A DNA stretch of 64,000 bases from Chrysoporthe austroafricana. Lineage: Eukaryota > Ascomycota > Sordariomycetes > Diaporthales > Cryphonectriaceae. Below, piece after piece: positions 1 to 12,197 of the stretch. Location of the stretch: NCBI GenBank assembly GCA_001051155.2, contig JYIP02000004.1, positions 4,210,383 through 4,274,382 on the forward strand, in the 5' to 3' direction. Both the position numbers and the translations under genes were made by a program. Within the stretch, counting starts at the first letter, position 1. Each line of letters opens with the position of its first letter. Under the pieces are notes generated by a model. The model was not told the origin of the DNA. It ran no database searches and worked only from the letters and a program-made list of their open reading frames with translations.

Positions 1-627
1 TGACGAAAGAGACTGGTTGCGAAACAGAGCGGGGCAACAAATTCAGTTTGATCTGATTGGTATTTGTCCATTCTCCTATAGAGTAGTAACGCCTATCTGG
101 ATATCGATTCCCAGTGGTGCCAGAGCCCCCCTCTCCCCTTGCTTCCTTCAAAACTGCTACGACCGAGCCCCTTTCTCACGAGGGATAAGTAGCATAGGTC
201 TCGTCTCGTGCGCAGCAGCATACATAGCGGCGACGTGTCCGCTAGACCGTGGCACCCTCGGTGTTCTCCATACTAGGCTTCCCCTTGCCGTTGGAGCTAT
301 CAGTGGCAGGTGGTGTTGCCCGGTTTATGGGCACTACCATCTTCTTCGGAGTGGCCCTATATAGTTTTATGGTATTATGTCGTCTGGCTGTTGCCTCTCG
401 TCCAGTCTGGTGCTAATGCAAGCGAGGCGGTGCAAATCTCTTGCGCTGGTGTGCGTTTCAGCAATCTGGTCTTTTGTGTGTGTGTGTAGCCATGAGTCTG
501 TGGGAGGCGGGTTGCTTGAGGACCCGTCTTGGTGTCCCGATCGCCGGGTCATCCGCGGCCCGAATGGCATTCGTCTTCGAGCCCTTCACCTCCTAAACCA
601 ACGGATGAATGCATGGTGTTCACCCGC
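1..627. other. 3' flank of the alpha-actinin gene; no gene seen
   Basis: No open frame here resembles a known protein or shows the codon bias of the neighbouring genes. A short GT microsatellite lies near 475-487. The part next to the stop codon at 628 is probably 3' untranslated sequence of the leftward alpha-actinin gene. Confidence 0.5.
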
Positions 628-3490
628 TCAGTGCACCCCATTCGTCTTCCCGTCCTCGGCGCGCGGGCTCCCCGAACCGTTCGTCGCGTCGCTCAGCGGC
701 GCCTTGGTCGGGCTCGACCGGCCCGACGCCGCGCCCGTCGACGCGGGCCCGACGCGGCCGTCGGAGATCAGCCGGTCCATGAAGGCGATGTAGTCGTACT
801 GCGGCTGGCCGCGGTCCGCCTGCATGTCGGGCCCCGTGTGCGGGGGGATGATCTCGACCAGCTTGTCGATGACCTCGTCCGGCACGAGGGAGTGCCGGAG
901 GTCCATCTCCGTGACGTAGGGCTTGCCGTCGGCGACCTCCCGGAAGGACTGGAAGACCTGCTCCGCCGTGTTCTGGTCCTCGGTGACGTCGACCATGAAG
1001 CGGATGAACTGCTCGAAGGAGACGCGGTCGCGGCCCGCAGAGGCCTCGACGAAGTACTCGTGCATCTCATCCTCGGAGAAGACCAGGCCCAGGGAGGCTA
1101 GCGCTGCGCTAAACTCTATCTCTTGCAGGTTGTTGGAGTCGTCGCGGTCGAAGTAACGGAATACGGACTCAAACTCCTCGAGCTGGATGGGCGTGAGGTT
1201 GGTCATGCTGCGTGCCACCATCTGGTTGTCGAGGAAGGCCAGCTTCTTGGATATGGAGGACTGCACCAGCGACAGCTCGTAACACAGCTCGTCGTAGGTA
1301 TAGGTCGTGAAGTCATTCTCCTCGATGTTGGCCTCCTGGCACTTAGCGTCGACCTCGGCGATCTTGACGAGGTAGGCGTCCATCGGTGGCAGGTTGTCGC
1401 TCAGCTTGCGCACGTGGTGAAGCTGGTCCTCCACGTCGCCTTCCAGCCCTGATATGGCCAGCTGCATGGTGTTGAGGGCCATAGCGAAATCGTTGGCCTT
1501 TTCGGCAAAAGACTTGCGGAGGGCGTTTTTGATGCTGTCCACAGTGGTTAGTGTTGGCCTCCCGGGTATTGTGCACCGGACATCGGACTTACTCCCTTAT
1601 GGTCTCGTTTATCAGTTGGCCCCGGGCCATCTCTACGCTAGAGAGCTTTGCCCATTCCTTATCCAGGTTCTCCAGGCTCAACTCGGCCGGTGGTTCATAG
1701 GGCCTCAGCCTGTAGGTTCCCAACTTTGTCTTGATGTTGCCGAGCAGTGTCGCCAGCTCGCTCTTCTCCGCGACCCATTCCCTCTTCTTGCCCCTCTTGT
1801 AGCCCGAGAACTCCATCGCCTGGGCCTTGGCGTCTGCATAGGTGCCCTCGAACTTAGCCGTCTGCCAGCCCTCAACCTGCTCACGGATGGCCGCGAGAAG
1901 CGCCGCCATCCGTCTTTCGTACGCGCTCTGCATCTCCCACGCGCCCTGCATGTTGTTGACGAACTTCTCGACCCGCCGCCCGGCGTTCTCGACCTTCTCC
2001 ATCTGCGAGAAGGCGTGGAACCAGTAGGCGATATAGGTCATCAAACTCCTCTCGTCAGGCTTGGCCACATCGCACACATCCTCCACGTCCAGCAGCTTGG
2101 GGATGCCGATCTCCTTATGAGCCAGGTCGAACGCAAGCTGCATGTTGCCCCGGTGGTCCGACTTGTCGAGCTCGTCGTAGTCGATCAGGTCGGGCCGGTG
2201 GATGTCCAGGAGCGCGCAGAAGGCGAGGCCGTCGTTCCAGCTCCCGCTGAAGTCCCGCACGTCGCACTCGTCGTAGCACGCCGTCTTGCGCTGGCACCAC
2301 AGCAGCAGACCCTCCTTTGCCGACATGCCGGCCTCGTTGATGTCGCTAATGGTGAACCGCAGAATGAGGGTCCATATAAGGCCGAGAATGATCTTGCGGT
2401 TCCCGTCGACGACATCCTCGGCGCCGATGTTTGTCATCTGGATCCCCCTCGACTTGACAAAGTCCAGGCCCAGGTTCACGTTCTCGAAGCGCTGCACCCG
2501 CAACCTCGGCTTGGCGGCATACCGGCCGAGGGACTCTTGGGACAGACATTCTAGTAAATGGATGAGCATAACCTGCCGAACCGCCACGTCAGTACGTTGT
2601 ATCTGTCTTCAAGAGAACAAGAGAAAATAGGGAGGAAACAAGGTGGTGAGGTGATAGGAGACGGATAGACATACACCGTCGCTCAGGTCCTTGACCAGGT
2701 CGACGACCTCCAGCCCCCTGGCCTCGATCTTCGTGTTGAGCCATTTGGTGAAGGTCTTCTGCTGGACGGTGATCCAGCGCTGCTGCTCAGCAAACGCCAT
2801 CTTGGTCAGGAGCTGCTCATGCGGCGGCTCGGTGGCGGCGAGGGCGGCCTGCGGGTTGGCGACCTGGAACCTGCGCGTGGACGTCCCCCTCTTGCGGCGG
2901 CGGAGGAGAGGGTCGCTGCTAGTAGTGCTAGTGTCGTCGTCGTCGCCCTGGGCGCTCCCGGTGGTGCTGGCGGCGGTGCTGGCGGCAGAGACGGCGCGCT
3001 GTCGTTGCAGGCGTGCCTCGTGGAGCTGTTTGGCGTTTCCACGGCACCGAGTAAGGGGTTTGCTCTGGTGCTGCTGCGGGGAATTCCTGCCGGGAGTGGC
3101 TCCACCCTTGCAGGAGGAGGATTCGTCTGCGCGCGGCTGGTGTGCTGGTGCTGGTGGTTGTGGTTGTGGTGGTGGTGGTGGTTGGGCTGGCTGCTGTCGA
3201 TACCCGCTGTTGCTGTTGCTGGTGCTGCTGCAGGCCGCGTCCGAGTAGAAGCTGCTGACGGTGGATCGCCTCGAGCCCCAGCTGGAAAAGACGTCGGAAG
3301 CGTCGTCAGAGGTGGCAGAGGCGGCGGAGATTGAGTGTGGCCGGCCGGAAATCAGGGCGTTCTCCAAGGCCAGGACGGGTGCTTTGTTGGGTGGTGTTGA
3401 TGGGACCTTGGGCGACGGTGACTGGCCCGTGCATGTGCGTCCCTCGTAAACACCACCGCCATCCCCACCGGGCAACGCCTCGCGCGCCAT
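628..3490 (-). CDS. acnA: alpha-actinin (actin cross-linker), three exons
   Basis: Alpha-actinin bundles actin filaments and in filamentous fungi acts at septation rings and hyphal tips. Exons on the minus strand are 3490-2675, 2572-1593 and 1534-628; introns are 102 and 58 nt with GTATGT/CAG and GTAAGT/CAG borders, giving 900 residues. Two tandem calponin-homology domains (about 233-340 and 350-455) form the actin-binding region. A spectrin-like helical rod follows, then a C-terminal EF-hand pair; the first loop (near 727) has Asp at positions 1 and 3 and Glu at 12, so calcium binding is plausible. The first 230 residues are a low-complexity extension rich in Ser, Pro, Gln and short acidic tracts. 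The start is the first ATG of this open frame; a shorter start near residue 231 would still keep both CH domains. The family assignment is secure, the N-terminus less so. Confidence 0.93.
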
Positions 3491-6400
3491 GACTGGGCCG
3501 CCGCCGCCGCCTGTCTGCGTGGCTGGCAGGGGCCTTGGCCTCGAGCTACTGGGTAGGCGTGCAGTGTGCTAGAGCACCCGCAGTGCTGTCGGTACTGTCG
3601 GTACGCGCGCTAGAACGCGATTGGCCTGCGATGCCAGCCCAGCCCGCCGTGCCCGCCTGGCTCGCCTGTCCAATTTAAGATTTAAGCGGGCTCGCCTCGA
3701 CTCGGGTCGACTGGTCCAGGCCCAGATCGATAGGCTGGTCGGGTGGAATTGGTCCAGGCTCGAGATGAGATCCCCAGGTGAGGCTATTCGCAGGGCAGCT
3801 CGTGATCCAGGGTAGGAAAGAAACACGAGGGACGGGGACGGGGACGTGAACGGTTTAATCTATCTATCTATCCATTCATTCATCCATCCCCCCATCCACC
3901 CATCCTGAGCGCCTGGCCCTGTCTCCCCTTTTTCCCTGCTCAGCCCATCTATCTCTCCCTCCCTCCCTCTCAAACCGTCCACCCGTCATGCACGCTTCCA
4001 TGGTTGAGACGAGGGAGTGAATAGGGGTCTCATAATGCCGTCCGCGCCTCTCCGCGTCCTCCCCCAGGTTATCTGAAACGCCCACCCGCCCGGCGCCCTC
4101 CTCAGGACGCCGCCTTCAGCGGGCGCGACTGGCAAATCAGAGCTTCCATCGGCCATCTCGACCGCCGGCGCCCTCACCCCCCTCTGCTGCGGTGGCCTGC
4201 CGCACCGAGGTCCAGATGCGGTCCCCGCTCCACCGTCGTTCATGCGCCGCGCCCTCGACGGGCATGGCCATCCCGGCCTGGCACCCGCGGCGCTGGGCAG
4301 TTCGGTTGGCGACCGTGCTATTTCGGGCTGCTGCCACACACGCCAGCGGGCTGATGCACACTGCCCGTCGCCCCCCAGAGCAGGGCTTGCGTGGTGGAAT
4401 GACGGCTCAGGCCTGGCGTTGCGTGTCTGCCCGAAACGCATGAGGATCCTCCCATGCCGCTTGCCCACACCGGGCCCCCAAGCCCGCGGGACTCGTACGG
4501 CACTCAACCTGAGGGAGATCACTGTGTGGCTATGGGGGTCTAGAGATCATAGCGATCCCCAGACGTCTCGCACCTGCAATCTCAAGATGCGGATTGGACA
4601 GATCGGGGTGGCGTTTTGAAACATCTCCCATTCCTGGTAAGGACAGGTCGGAGCAGATCGGTCAGGGCGGGCGGTACGGGGTGAGGTTTTACTAGGCGCA
4701 GCACGCACATATGGCGCTCGGAGATCACTCTGAGTACGGCCGACGAGAGAAGGCTGCTCCTGTGGAATGGCTTCACATTCCTCGGAGGAAAGTGTCAAGC
4801 AAGGCTTGACGCAGCCTTCCAGACTCTTCCGGCGCAAGCTCAGGAACTGCCCGCCTGGTTTCGCAGTCGTCAACGGCAATTCTCACCTTGTCGGATCACC
4901 GGTGACGGACCTTGGTTGGCCAGCCCGCTCTACACCGTGCCCATGCCCTCAGAGATGGATCGGGGGTCTTGACGCTCGTCTCGTCTGCGACATCAGATGA
5001 TCAGTCCAGTCCTCTCGGGAAGCGGCAGTATGGCAAGACGCTCCGCCAAGCGCGTGGGGGTGTCAGCGCATCCAGCGCCGACTTGAACGCGCGCTGCTGG
5101 CCTGCGCACGAAATGGCGATCTTGTTCCAGGAGTCGGCAGCGTTTCGCAGGGCTCGAGCGAGCACATGAGAGAGTAAATACTTCAGAGCATCGACGAGAG
5201 AGGGCAAAGGGAAAAGGTGCTGTGGAGGGGATGTAGTGCATTTGAGGACCTCCCGTCTCCAGGACACTTGCGTCTACTTCCGCAGTGCCCTTTTAACGAA
5301 TTCACTCGTAGTCAAGTATCGTACTTAGTTTGTGGGAAGCGCATCGTGCTTTCTAGCGTCCTGGCACAAGGATAGGGCAATGAATTCGAGCGAACTGAAT
5401 ACCTTGGCTGCGGTGTGTCACGGCTAGAGTGTCACATTCTAGTCAAGACGCCTCGAGACTCGTTGACCGAAGGACAGCGTCCGGATGGCGCCAGCATGGA
5501 CAGACGCTACGACGAGCAAGACGTGCTCACAGCACATGTTTCCAGACTCGTACATCTACAAGACGGGCGCCGACGTTCCCTACAGCTTTGTCCGAGATTG
5601 CAGCAGTCGTCGTCGTCGTCGACCCGGCCGGGGAGACATTCGACCTGTTCCCCCTGGCGCTGCTCCTCGCTCGCAGGTCCTCAAGGTGCGACTTGCGGAC
5701 AGGAGTTCGTGTCGCTTAGAGAGCGGGCAGGGAATGTCATTGACATGGGAGAGTCTGGTCTCCCCGTTACGGGACCGGGCGGTTGCTCACGGCGCATCCT
5801 CACGACGATACCTGGAAATCTTGGCGCTGTCCTAGGTGGTACAAAGCCTAGGCCTTGCGGCACCAAGCGCGCCGTCCCGGTCCCGATGAGCCACGACCCA
5901 CAGGGGGGTTCAGTGCAGAAGATCAGCGCCACCCCCGGCGACGGGAACGACTTCTATCAAATAACTATGCATACGGGATTTATATACAGCGCCCGCAAGC
6001 CTCTCTTTCGGGGCAGAGTACGGCAACAGAACGCATCAACTCAATTGAGATGCGCGAACATTTCTATCCGGCAATAATCAAGATTACAGATGCTGAGCAG
6101 GCCAAATCAACACGAGCGGACTTCCGTCTCCCCTCTCACACCATCTAAGACTGCTGACACAGTTCCAGCCTTCGTCAGCTGCCGGCTTGGAGTGCCGTAC
6201 ACGACCTACCTGTGCGGTGGGTACGGCACTTCATCAGCACGTGCTGCAATGGTACATTTCGTATCCGTATGAGCAGGTGCACCCTTTCGAGCTAGTAGAA
6301 CATGGAGGGTATTCCCACTGCCAGGGGATGACCACAGCTCTGGCACATCTGGCGTGATCCAGCTCCAAAGATGGATGCATATCCACACATCATCACAAGG

Positions 6401-9048
6401 CTGGAAAGAAGGGTTCATTATACCAACGGTCTTTGCAAATTTCAAGAAGAATTAGGGGCGTCTATACGTACGTATCCTCGCTCGGCCGGCCTGCTTGGGA
6501 CGTACACACCGGGTCTGCGCCGCCGCCATCTATCGTCGAGTCTGCTCGAGCGCGTGTAGTGACGGCAGATCTGCCTCAAGGTCTGCCTTGCCAACCCACG
6601 TGTGATAGCGGCTAGCACCAACGCACCTTGCAGCCATCGCTTGCAACCCTACCTGTCTGCGGGATGGCACATAGGGTATCGAGGGCGCACACAGTACGAT
6701 TGGGACACGGAGTACGCGGGCGGGGGAGGAGGACTTCGAGATCTGCGCGCGCGGCCCAGCCACAGCGTTGGGCTGTTCCCCATCGGGTGCTGCTGCTCGG
6801 GAAGGACGTGGCTGGCCGAGCAGCCGCGCCCGCACGGCTTGGGGGCCGCTGACACTCGGAACTTCCACGGACCACCGCTGATTCGAGCGCAGCCGGTGGT
6901 GGCGCCGACGCGCTGAAGGTACCTACGTGGCAAGTATTTAACCATCGCTCCTCCGTCGTTCATTCGAGCCACGGCCCACCCGCTCGAGGCGACGTGCAGT
7001 CGATCTCGTGTCTGGCCCCGACGCGAGGTTGCTGGTTGGAGGATGGCCTCTGGCAGGCTGACATCCGGATGCAAGACGCCGGCGCCAGATACGCTCTTGG
7101 CAGGATTAAAAAAAGAAGTGTCAACTCTGCGTAGCGCGGGCTGCGATTTCCGGGCGAGTGTCAGGCTACAGCAACAGATGGCCTTGATCCACAGTTGCAT
7201 TAGGGGAGGAGCCTGGGGTCCCAGTAATTCAAGCTCACGGAAAGAAGGCAGGACAAGCTTCGATCGACTCGTTATGTTCCGCTTACTTAAGAACGCTAGA
7301 AACATCATTACCGTACCCCATGCTAGCGGAAGCGCCAGAGGAAAGGGACGGGGCTTATCTACTAGCAGGCGAATTATAACACATAGTTATACGCATCTTC
7401 TTTGGCGGAGAATGGACTCCACGACTGGCCTACTTGCACTCTACTGGCGAGGAGGTCTTGCAGCTGATTGCGTGCCTTGTTGTAATTCGTATACGACGAG
7501 GTGATATTGGTAGAGGGAGTAGAAGGGGGGGGGACAAAGACAAAATTGTGCAGGGACCGGGTTCCACTCCCAAGCCTCAGGACGCCTGGCGGCCTGACAG
7601 CGAGCCAAAGAAGACGGCAGACGACCGACGGCAGGATTCAAAGTGCTTATACAGTCCGTGCCCTGCAAGATGGACCACAGGGTATACCGCACGATTGGTA
7701 GAGAGGTCTTCGTGTTTTTGTCTCACCTGAGGCGCTCGACTCATGGAGATCATCCTGATGGTTCGAACGCACTTGAGGAGCATCATAATGCGCAGCCATC
7801 CTGTATATGCGATTGGATGAACATCCCGATGTAACGCTGCTCGGAATATATTTGGCTACAAACTAGACTGACCAGGGTCCGGGGGCATGTTCCCGGAGCC
7901 CCTAACAAGATGAATTTGAAGATGCTTTGGACGACAGAACTCCGCCTTGATCATCACACCAGTGCTTCAAAGACTGCCGTTCCCTGTGGACGCCAAGAGG
8001 AAAATTCTCTCCACACGTCCAGTTCAGTAATAATTCACGGCTGGGGTGCAAACATGGGTGCCTGTTCGCTCGGCCTCTGTGCTCACGTGCGGCGGGCTAA
8101 GTATACACCATGGAAAACTCGTGGCCCACCCCACAGGTGGCCACAGAGCAACCAAAGAGTAATCATAAATCCGTCGCCGCCGCGGCCCACGAGGATGGCC
8201 TCTGTCGTGTTTGAGGATAGATTTTTCGAGAGGAATAAGGCACCCGGCCACCTAATCACACAAGAACCCATTGACACCGTAACAGGCAACAGAATTATAA
8301 AATGCTGGGATCGTTCAACACCCGACAACCCGGTCCAGTGGCTGGGCGAATGGTGAATGCGCTGTATCCACTACGTCGAGCTTCGGGCGGGCCTTTTCCA
8401 TGCGCCAGGACGTCCTTATGATCTGCCGTGGGCCTCCCTTTGTTCGACCCAGCTGTCGCCTGATCACAAAGGTGACAGCAGCGCTCGTAATTACTATTCC
8501 ATCGTTTCCAGACTTGTGAACTTTTCGACAGCCCTTTGCCTCCGGCTCCGGCCGGCTCCGGGAGCACCGCGGTTGACAGATGACTGCCGGGTGGGAAGGA
8601 TCATACCCGCTTCCACAGGAACAGCCCAGCGATACGATAATTGGAATAGGCAGATGTATGGGCTGGTGGGACCCCAGGCAACAGGATAAGTATCGGACCC
8701 CAACGTTCTGATTTTGGTTGCTGTATTTAGACAAAGGCCGTACAGTAACTCGACTATGGATCCATGTTGAAAATACAGGTGCCAAAGCTACCATTATTTT
8801 CCTGGTACTTTCACGTATGAATGCGGCAACGTACACGATCCCGCCCGTAGACCATCAAAATCTTAAATGCTAGGAAACAATCCAACGCCCTGAAAATGCC
8901 AGTCATAGCTAGCACCTTGTATACCAAAATGATTTGCTGAGAAGAGAAAGAAGAGGGGGAACAGAAAAAAATACAGTGATGTCATTCATGCCCTTCGTCA
9001 TGTTTTAGAAACTAGTGTTGATAAACTGAATCAACCCGGTTGTTCAAC
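3491..9048. other. 5.5-kb region without a recognisable gene
   Basis: This region lies upstream of alpha-actinin and downstream of the Zn2Cys6 gene. Open frames up to about 220 codons occur on both strands, but none has domain motifs, credible splice linkage or the codon bias of the real genes. It contains a TATC/CATT/CATC microsatellite at about 3857-3905. The part near 3491 is presumably promoter and 5' UTR of the actinin gene. I looked for conserved motifs in both orientations and found none. Confidence 0.45.
3857..3905. repeat. tetranucleotide microsatellite (TATC / CATTC / CATCC type)
   Basis: A run of imperfect TATC, then CATT and CATCC units, in the upstream region of the alpha-actinin gene. 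It is pyrimidine-rich on the plus strand. Confidence 0.75.
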
Positions 9049-10729
9049 TCACCACTCCGCCAAATCTGTCCACTCCTTGCTCATCACAGCGCCGGCCAAG
9101 GTCTGCCCTCTGTACAGAATCCTGCTCTTGAACGCCTCGAGCCACATCAACTCCAATGCGCCATCTCCCGTCTGCGTGACGATACTGATGCCACCGTAGA
9201 AGGTCTCCACAACCCGCGCCGGGAACGCAAACAGGTCCGGCTGCGTAGTCGTCGCCAGCGCGGCGTCCAGCCCACGGCACAGGTCCACGGCGATATTGCG
9301 GATCTGCTCCGTCCCGTAGGCCTCGGGGTCGATGCTCAGGTGCGGCGGCAGGACGTCCGGGTAGGCCTGCGGGTCGTCGTCGATCGCGGGCGCGGAGATC
9401 GTGTGGCCCAGGAGCCCGATGCACGGGTAGAAGAGGACCTGCGCGGTCCAGTAGTACGTGAAGATGAGCGCGGTCAGGGAGTCGCGGAACGAGATGGGCT
9501 GGCCGAAGGGGACGAGGGCTTCGACCGGGTGGTGCTCGTGGGAGTTGACCCAGTACGCGGGCTGCGAGCGGTATTTCGACCGGTGCAGCGACGTGTGCCA
9601 CTGCTCAAGGGAGGCTTGGATGCCCAGGCAGTTCTCGAGGAGGTCTTGTGCCATGAGCCTGCGGGCCATCGTCGCTTCTAGATTAAGCATGTGGTCAAGT
9701 CGCTGGAGCAGCGAGGGGATCTGCGCGAGGATATCGAGGAGCTGGTCAAATGGGCCCTTCGGGTGTAGCTCCCACGGTGTGGTCAGCCACTCTGGCTCGC
9801 CGCAGAGCACTGGCTTGCGGTTGAGTAGACCTGTGACGATGGAGGCCGGTCGGTACACCCGGACGAGGAAGTGATGTGCGGGGAAAGTTGTAAAACTGTG
9901 CGGGCCCATCTGTCTGATCCTGTTCTCCTGAACAAGAGGGTCTTCCCAAGCCGAGAGACCAGTATATGCCAAAGACGAGTTGTGTTCATAAAGGTAGAGC
10001 AACATGCTGTCTGAAGTAGACGCGGTAGAAACCAGACATTGCGCCTGTAGTTGGAAGTCTTCGGTTCCGAATCGGGGCTGGACGTCAACAGGTGTGTAGG
10101 AATGCAGAGAGAGCGAGGTCTTCCTGCTTCCCCCACTGCTTCCCCGGGTGAAGGTATCATTGGGCATATACAGGGCGGCGATCCGGAGCTGGTAGGTCTT
10201 GCTGGACTTTGATAAGGGTATAACATCTTCCCAGGCAGAACGGAGAGGCTTGATTGGAACAAGCTGTGAAGACGATTCCGGGCTCGGCGAAGCTCGTCCT
10301 GGTAGTGACAGACCGTTTACCGGGGTTTTCGAATTTCGTGGAGGGTGGGAACTGCATCTCCCCTTGTCCTGAAGGGTACCGACGATAAAGATTGTCTCTC
10401 GTTCTTGAGGTCGTCAAGTTAGTCCCATCAAATTCCATACGGAGTGCTCAGTAAACAGCAACCGCTGTTGTCTTCGCTCGCCCGGCCCGGTACGACATCG
10501 AGATCCGAGAGGGCATGAAGTGAGTAGAGAGAAGGGGAAACACACCATATCCTTGACACTCTCGTCCGGAGTCTATACATTTCTGACAAAGCGGCCGCTT
10601 GTTATCACACTACACGACGAGGCGTTAGGTGAGCTGACAGCAGGCAGTCATCCGGTAGTCCGAACGCACCTTAACCCTCCTGGCTCTGCAGGTGTTACAG
10701 CCTTTGTACTTGCCGGGGACGCCTACCAT
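9049..10729 (-). CDS. Zn2Cys6 fungal transcription factor, three exons
   Basis: Exons are 10729-10670, 10609-10546 and 10403-9049, with introns of 60 and 142 nt, giving 492 residues. The binuclear zinc cluster is assembled only after splicing: Cys11, Cys14, Cys21, Cys28, Cys31 and Cys38, with basic residues RARRVK between the second and third Cys. The first intron falls exactly before Cys21. The rest resembles the C-terminal regulatory part of short Zn2Cys6 factors (DUF3468-like middle region), with an acidic and hydrophobic C-terminus. Such proteins bind CGG half-sites and usually regulate local or metabolic genes; the target here is unknown. An in-frame ATG 26 codons upstream (10807) exists, but the 10729 ATG puts the cluster at the usual distance from the N-terminus. 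The 3' splice site of intron 2 (CTCAAG) is less typical. No metabolic partner lies next to it. Confidence 0.85.
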
Positions 10730-12197
10730 CTCGAATGGCCTATATCGGAGCTGCGGAGAACGGATGAAAGAATTTCGGGGGAAGATAGGTCGATGAAGAC
10801 GAAACACGAGCGACTACAGAACGATGTACAAGGAAGAAACATGACTGTTCAACTTTGGGGATGGCCAAGGACGAGTCTACGGGAAGATATAGCAGGACTG
10901 CTCTGTCGGAAAACTGTGGGGGCTGAGAATTAGTATATACCACCTATGCTCCGGCTAGGTACGCGGCTGGCTCTTTTTACGAACATGCTCGATCGTTGCA
11001 CACGTCGACCGACAACGTCTTATTGATCCTACTGGTATGACTGGCTAACTGAGGGGCCTTTCTGATTTGATACAGGCGAGTGTCCCAGCGACAGACCGTC
11101 ACCGGCCCGTGCAGGCCACCGCTCATCATCAAATCTCATGTACATTGGGACGAAGGCGTAGACGAGGGGCCGGGAGAAAAGTACCCATGGTAGGGATCCG
11201 GGAGGGAGAGGCGAATGGAGAAATCGCAGCGGGCAAGCAAGGAGGGAGGCCTTAGGGCTCCTCCACCCTCGCTATCCGGTGGACGCCTTGACGGCTGACT
11301 GCAGCAGGAAACGGTCAGACGGCAAGACGAGCTACAAGAATAGACTAGCCATGGATTCTGCTCTGGTCAGTGGAAATCTGGCCCAGATCTGAGGATCCTA
11401 GCTTGTAGCCCTGGTCGCAGACGGGAGTGACAGGGTGCATCTTCTGGCTGCCTGCGTTCCTGCGCAATAGTCCGTCAAGGCTGGCCCACTCAGCTGCAGG
11501 CAATAATCTGGGGCATCGCGTACGCAGAAGAAAATGAGGACCGAAGGGCTGAGGGGGACGGTACTCAGTCTGGCGTACTGTGTAATACGGTCAGGCAACG
11601 CAATTGAATTTCGTTTCGTACTTGGTTATGTACTCCGTGGATTCGCCAGTTCCGCAGCACTGGGCCGTAGGGCTGACGAGGCGGTCGAGAGTTGTCTGAT
11701 TTCGATTCGCCAAGTGCTATGTAAGAGAGGGTCGTGATGACCCACTTATTTCTACGGAATCGCTGCCGCAGCACGCGCAGGTCCTTAGCTTTGCGGAACC
11801 AGCCCGGCCCGGGTCTGTCTACAATCCAGGTTCTTGGGGCTTGCAGTGCCAGACCTGCCCAGATAAGTTAACCTGTCGCTGGACATTGTTGTACTAGTTC
11901 GGGGTAGGAAAGGTGGGATCAAGCCGAAATCCGGAGCATGCGATGTTTTGGTTATTTCCTTTAGTGCCCCCAGGGTGGACTGGTCTCCAGCACGGAAATC
12001 CGCCGCACGGCCTTGGTGAATATAGAATCAATTATTAGAGGGTGTGCTCCTAAGCCACTGCAGGGGGCTCTTGGCCTCCACGCGAACCATAGTAATTTGG
12101 TAGCCTATTTTCTGTTTAGGGATGCGAATACGGGACCTTCAACATATTGATGATTGAGCTTTTCTGCGAGTGGCTGTGACAAGCCCTTGCTTGCACC
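10730..12197. other. intergenic; promoter of the Zn2Cys6 gene and 3' flank of the dehydrogenase
   Basis: About 1.5 kb without a supportable gene. The part next to 10729 is the presumed promoter of the leftward regulator. The part next to 12198 is the 3' side of the leftward dehydrogenase gene. I saw no repeat or structured RNA. Confidence 0.5.

Noticed and set aside
1454..2554. 366-codon open frame antisense to alpha-actinin exon 2
   Set aside because: It is the mirror of a strongly biased coding exon; the minus strand encodes the CH domains, so this frame is a by-product.
5415..6077. 220-codon open frame on the plus strand
   Set aside because: Two other frames over the same stretch are equally open, which points to base composition rather than coding.
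6649..7308. 219-codon open frame on the minus strand
   Set aside because: No recognisable family; composition changes along its length and no splice partners restore a domain.
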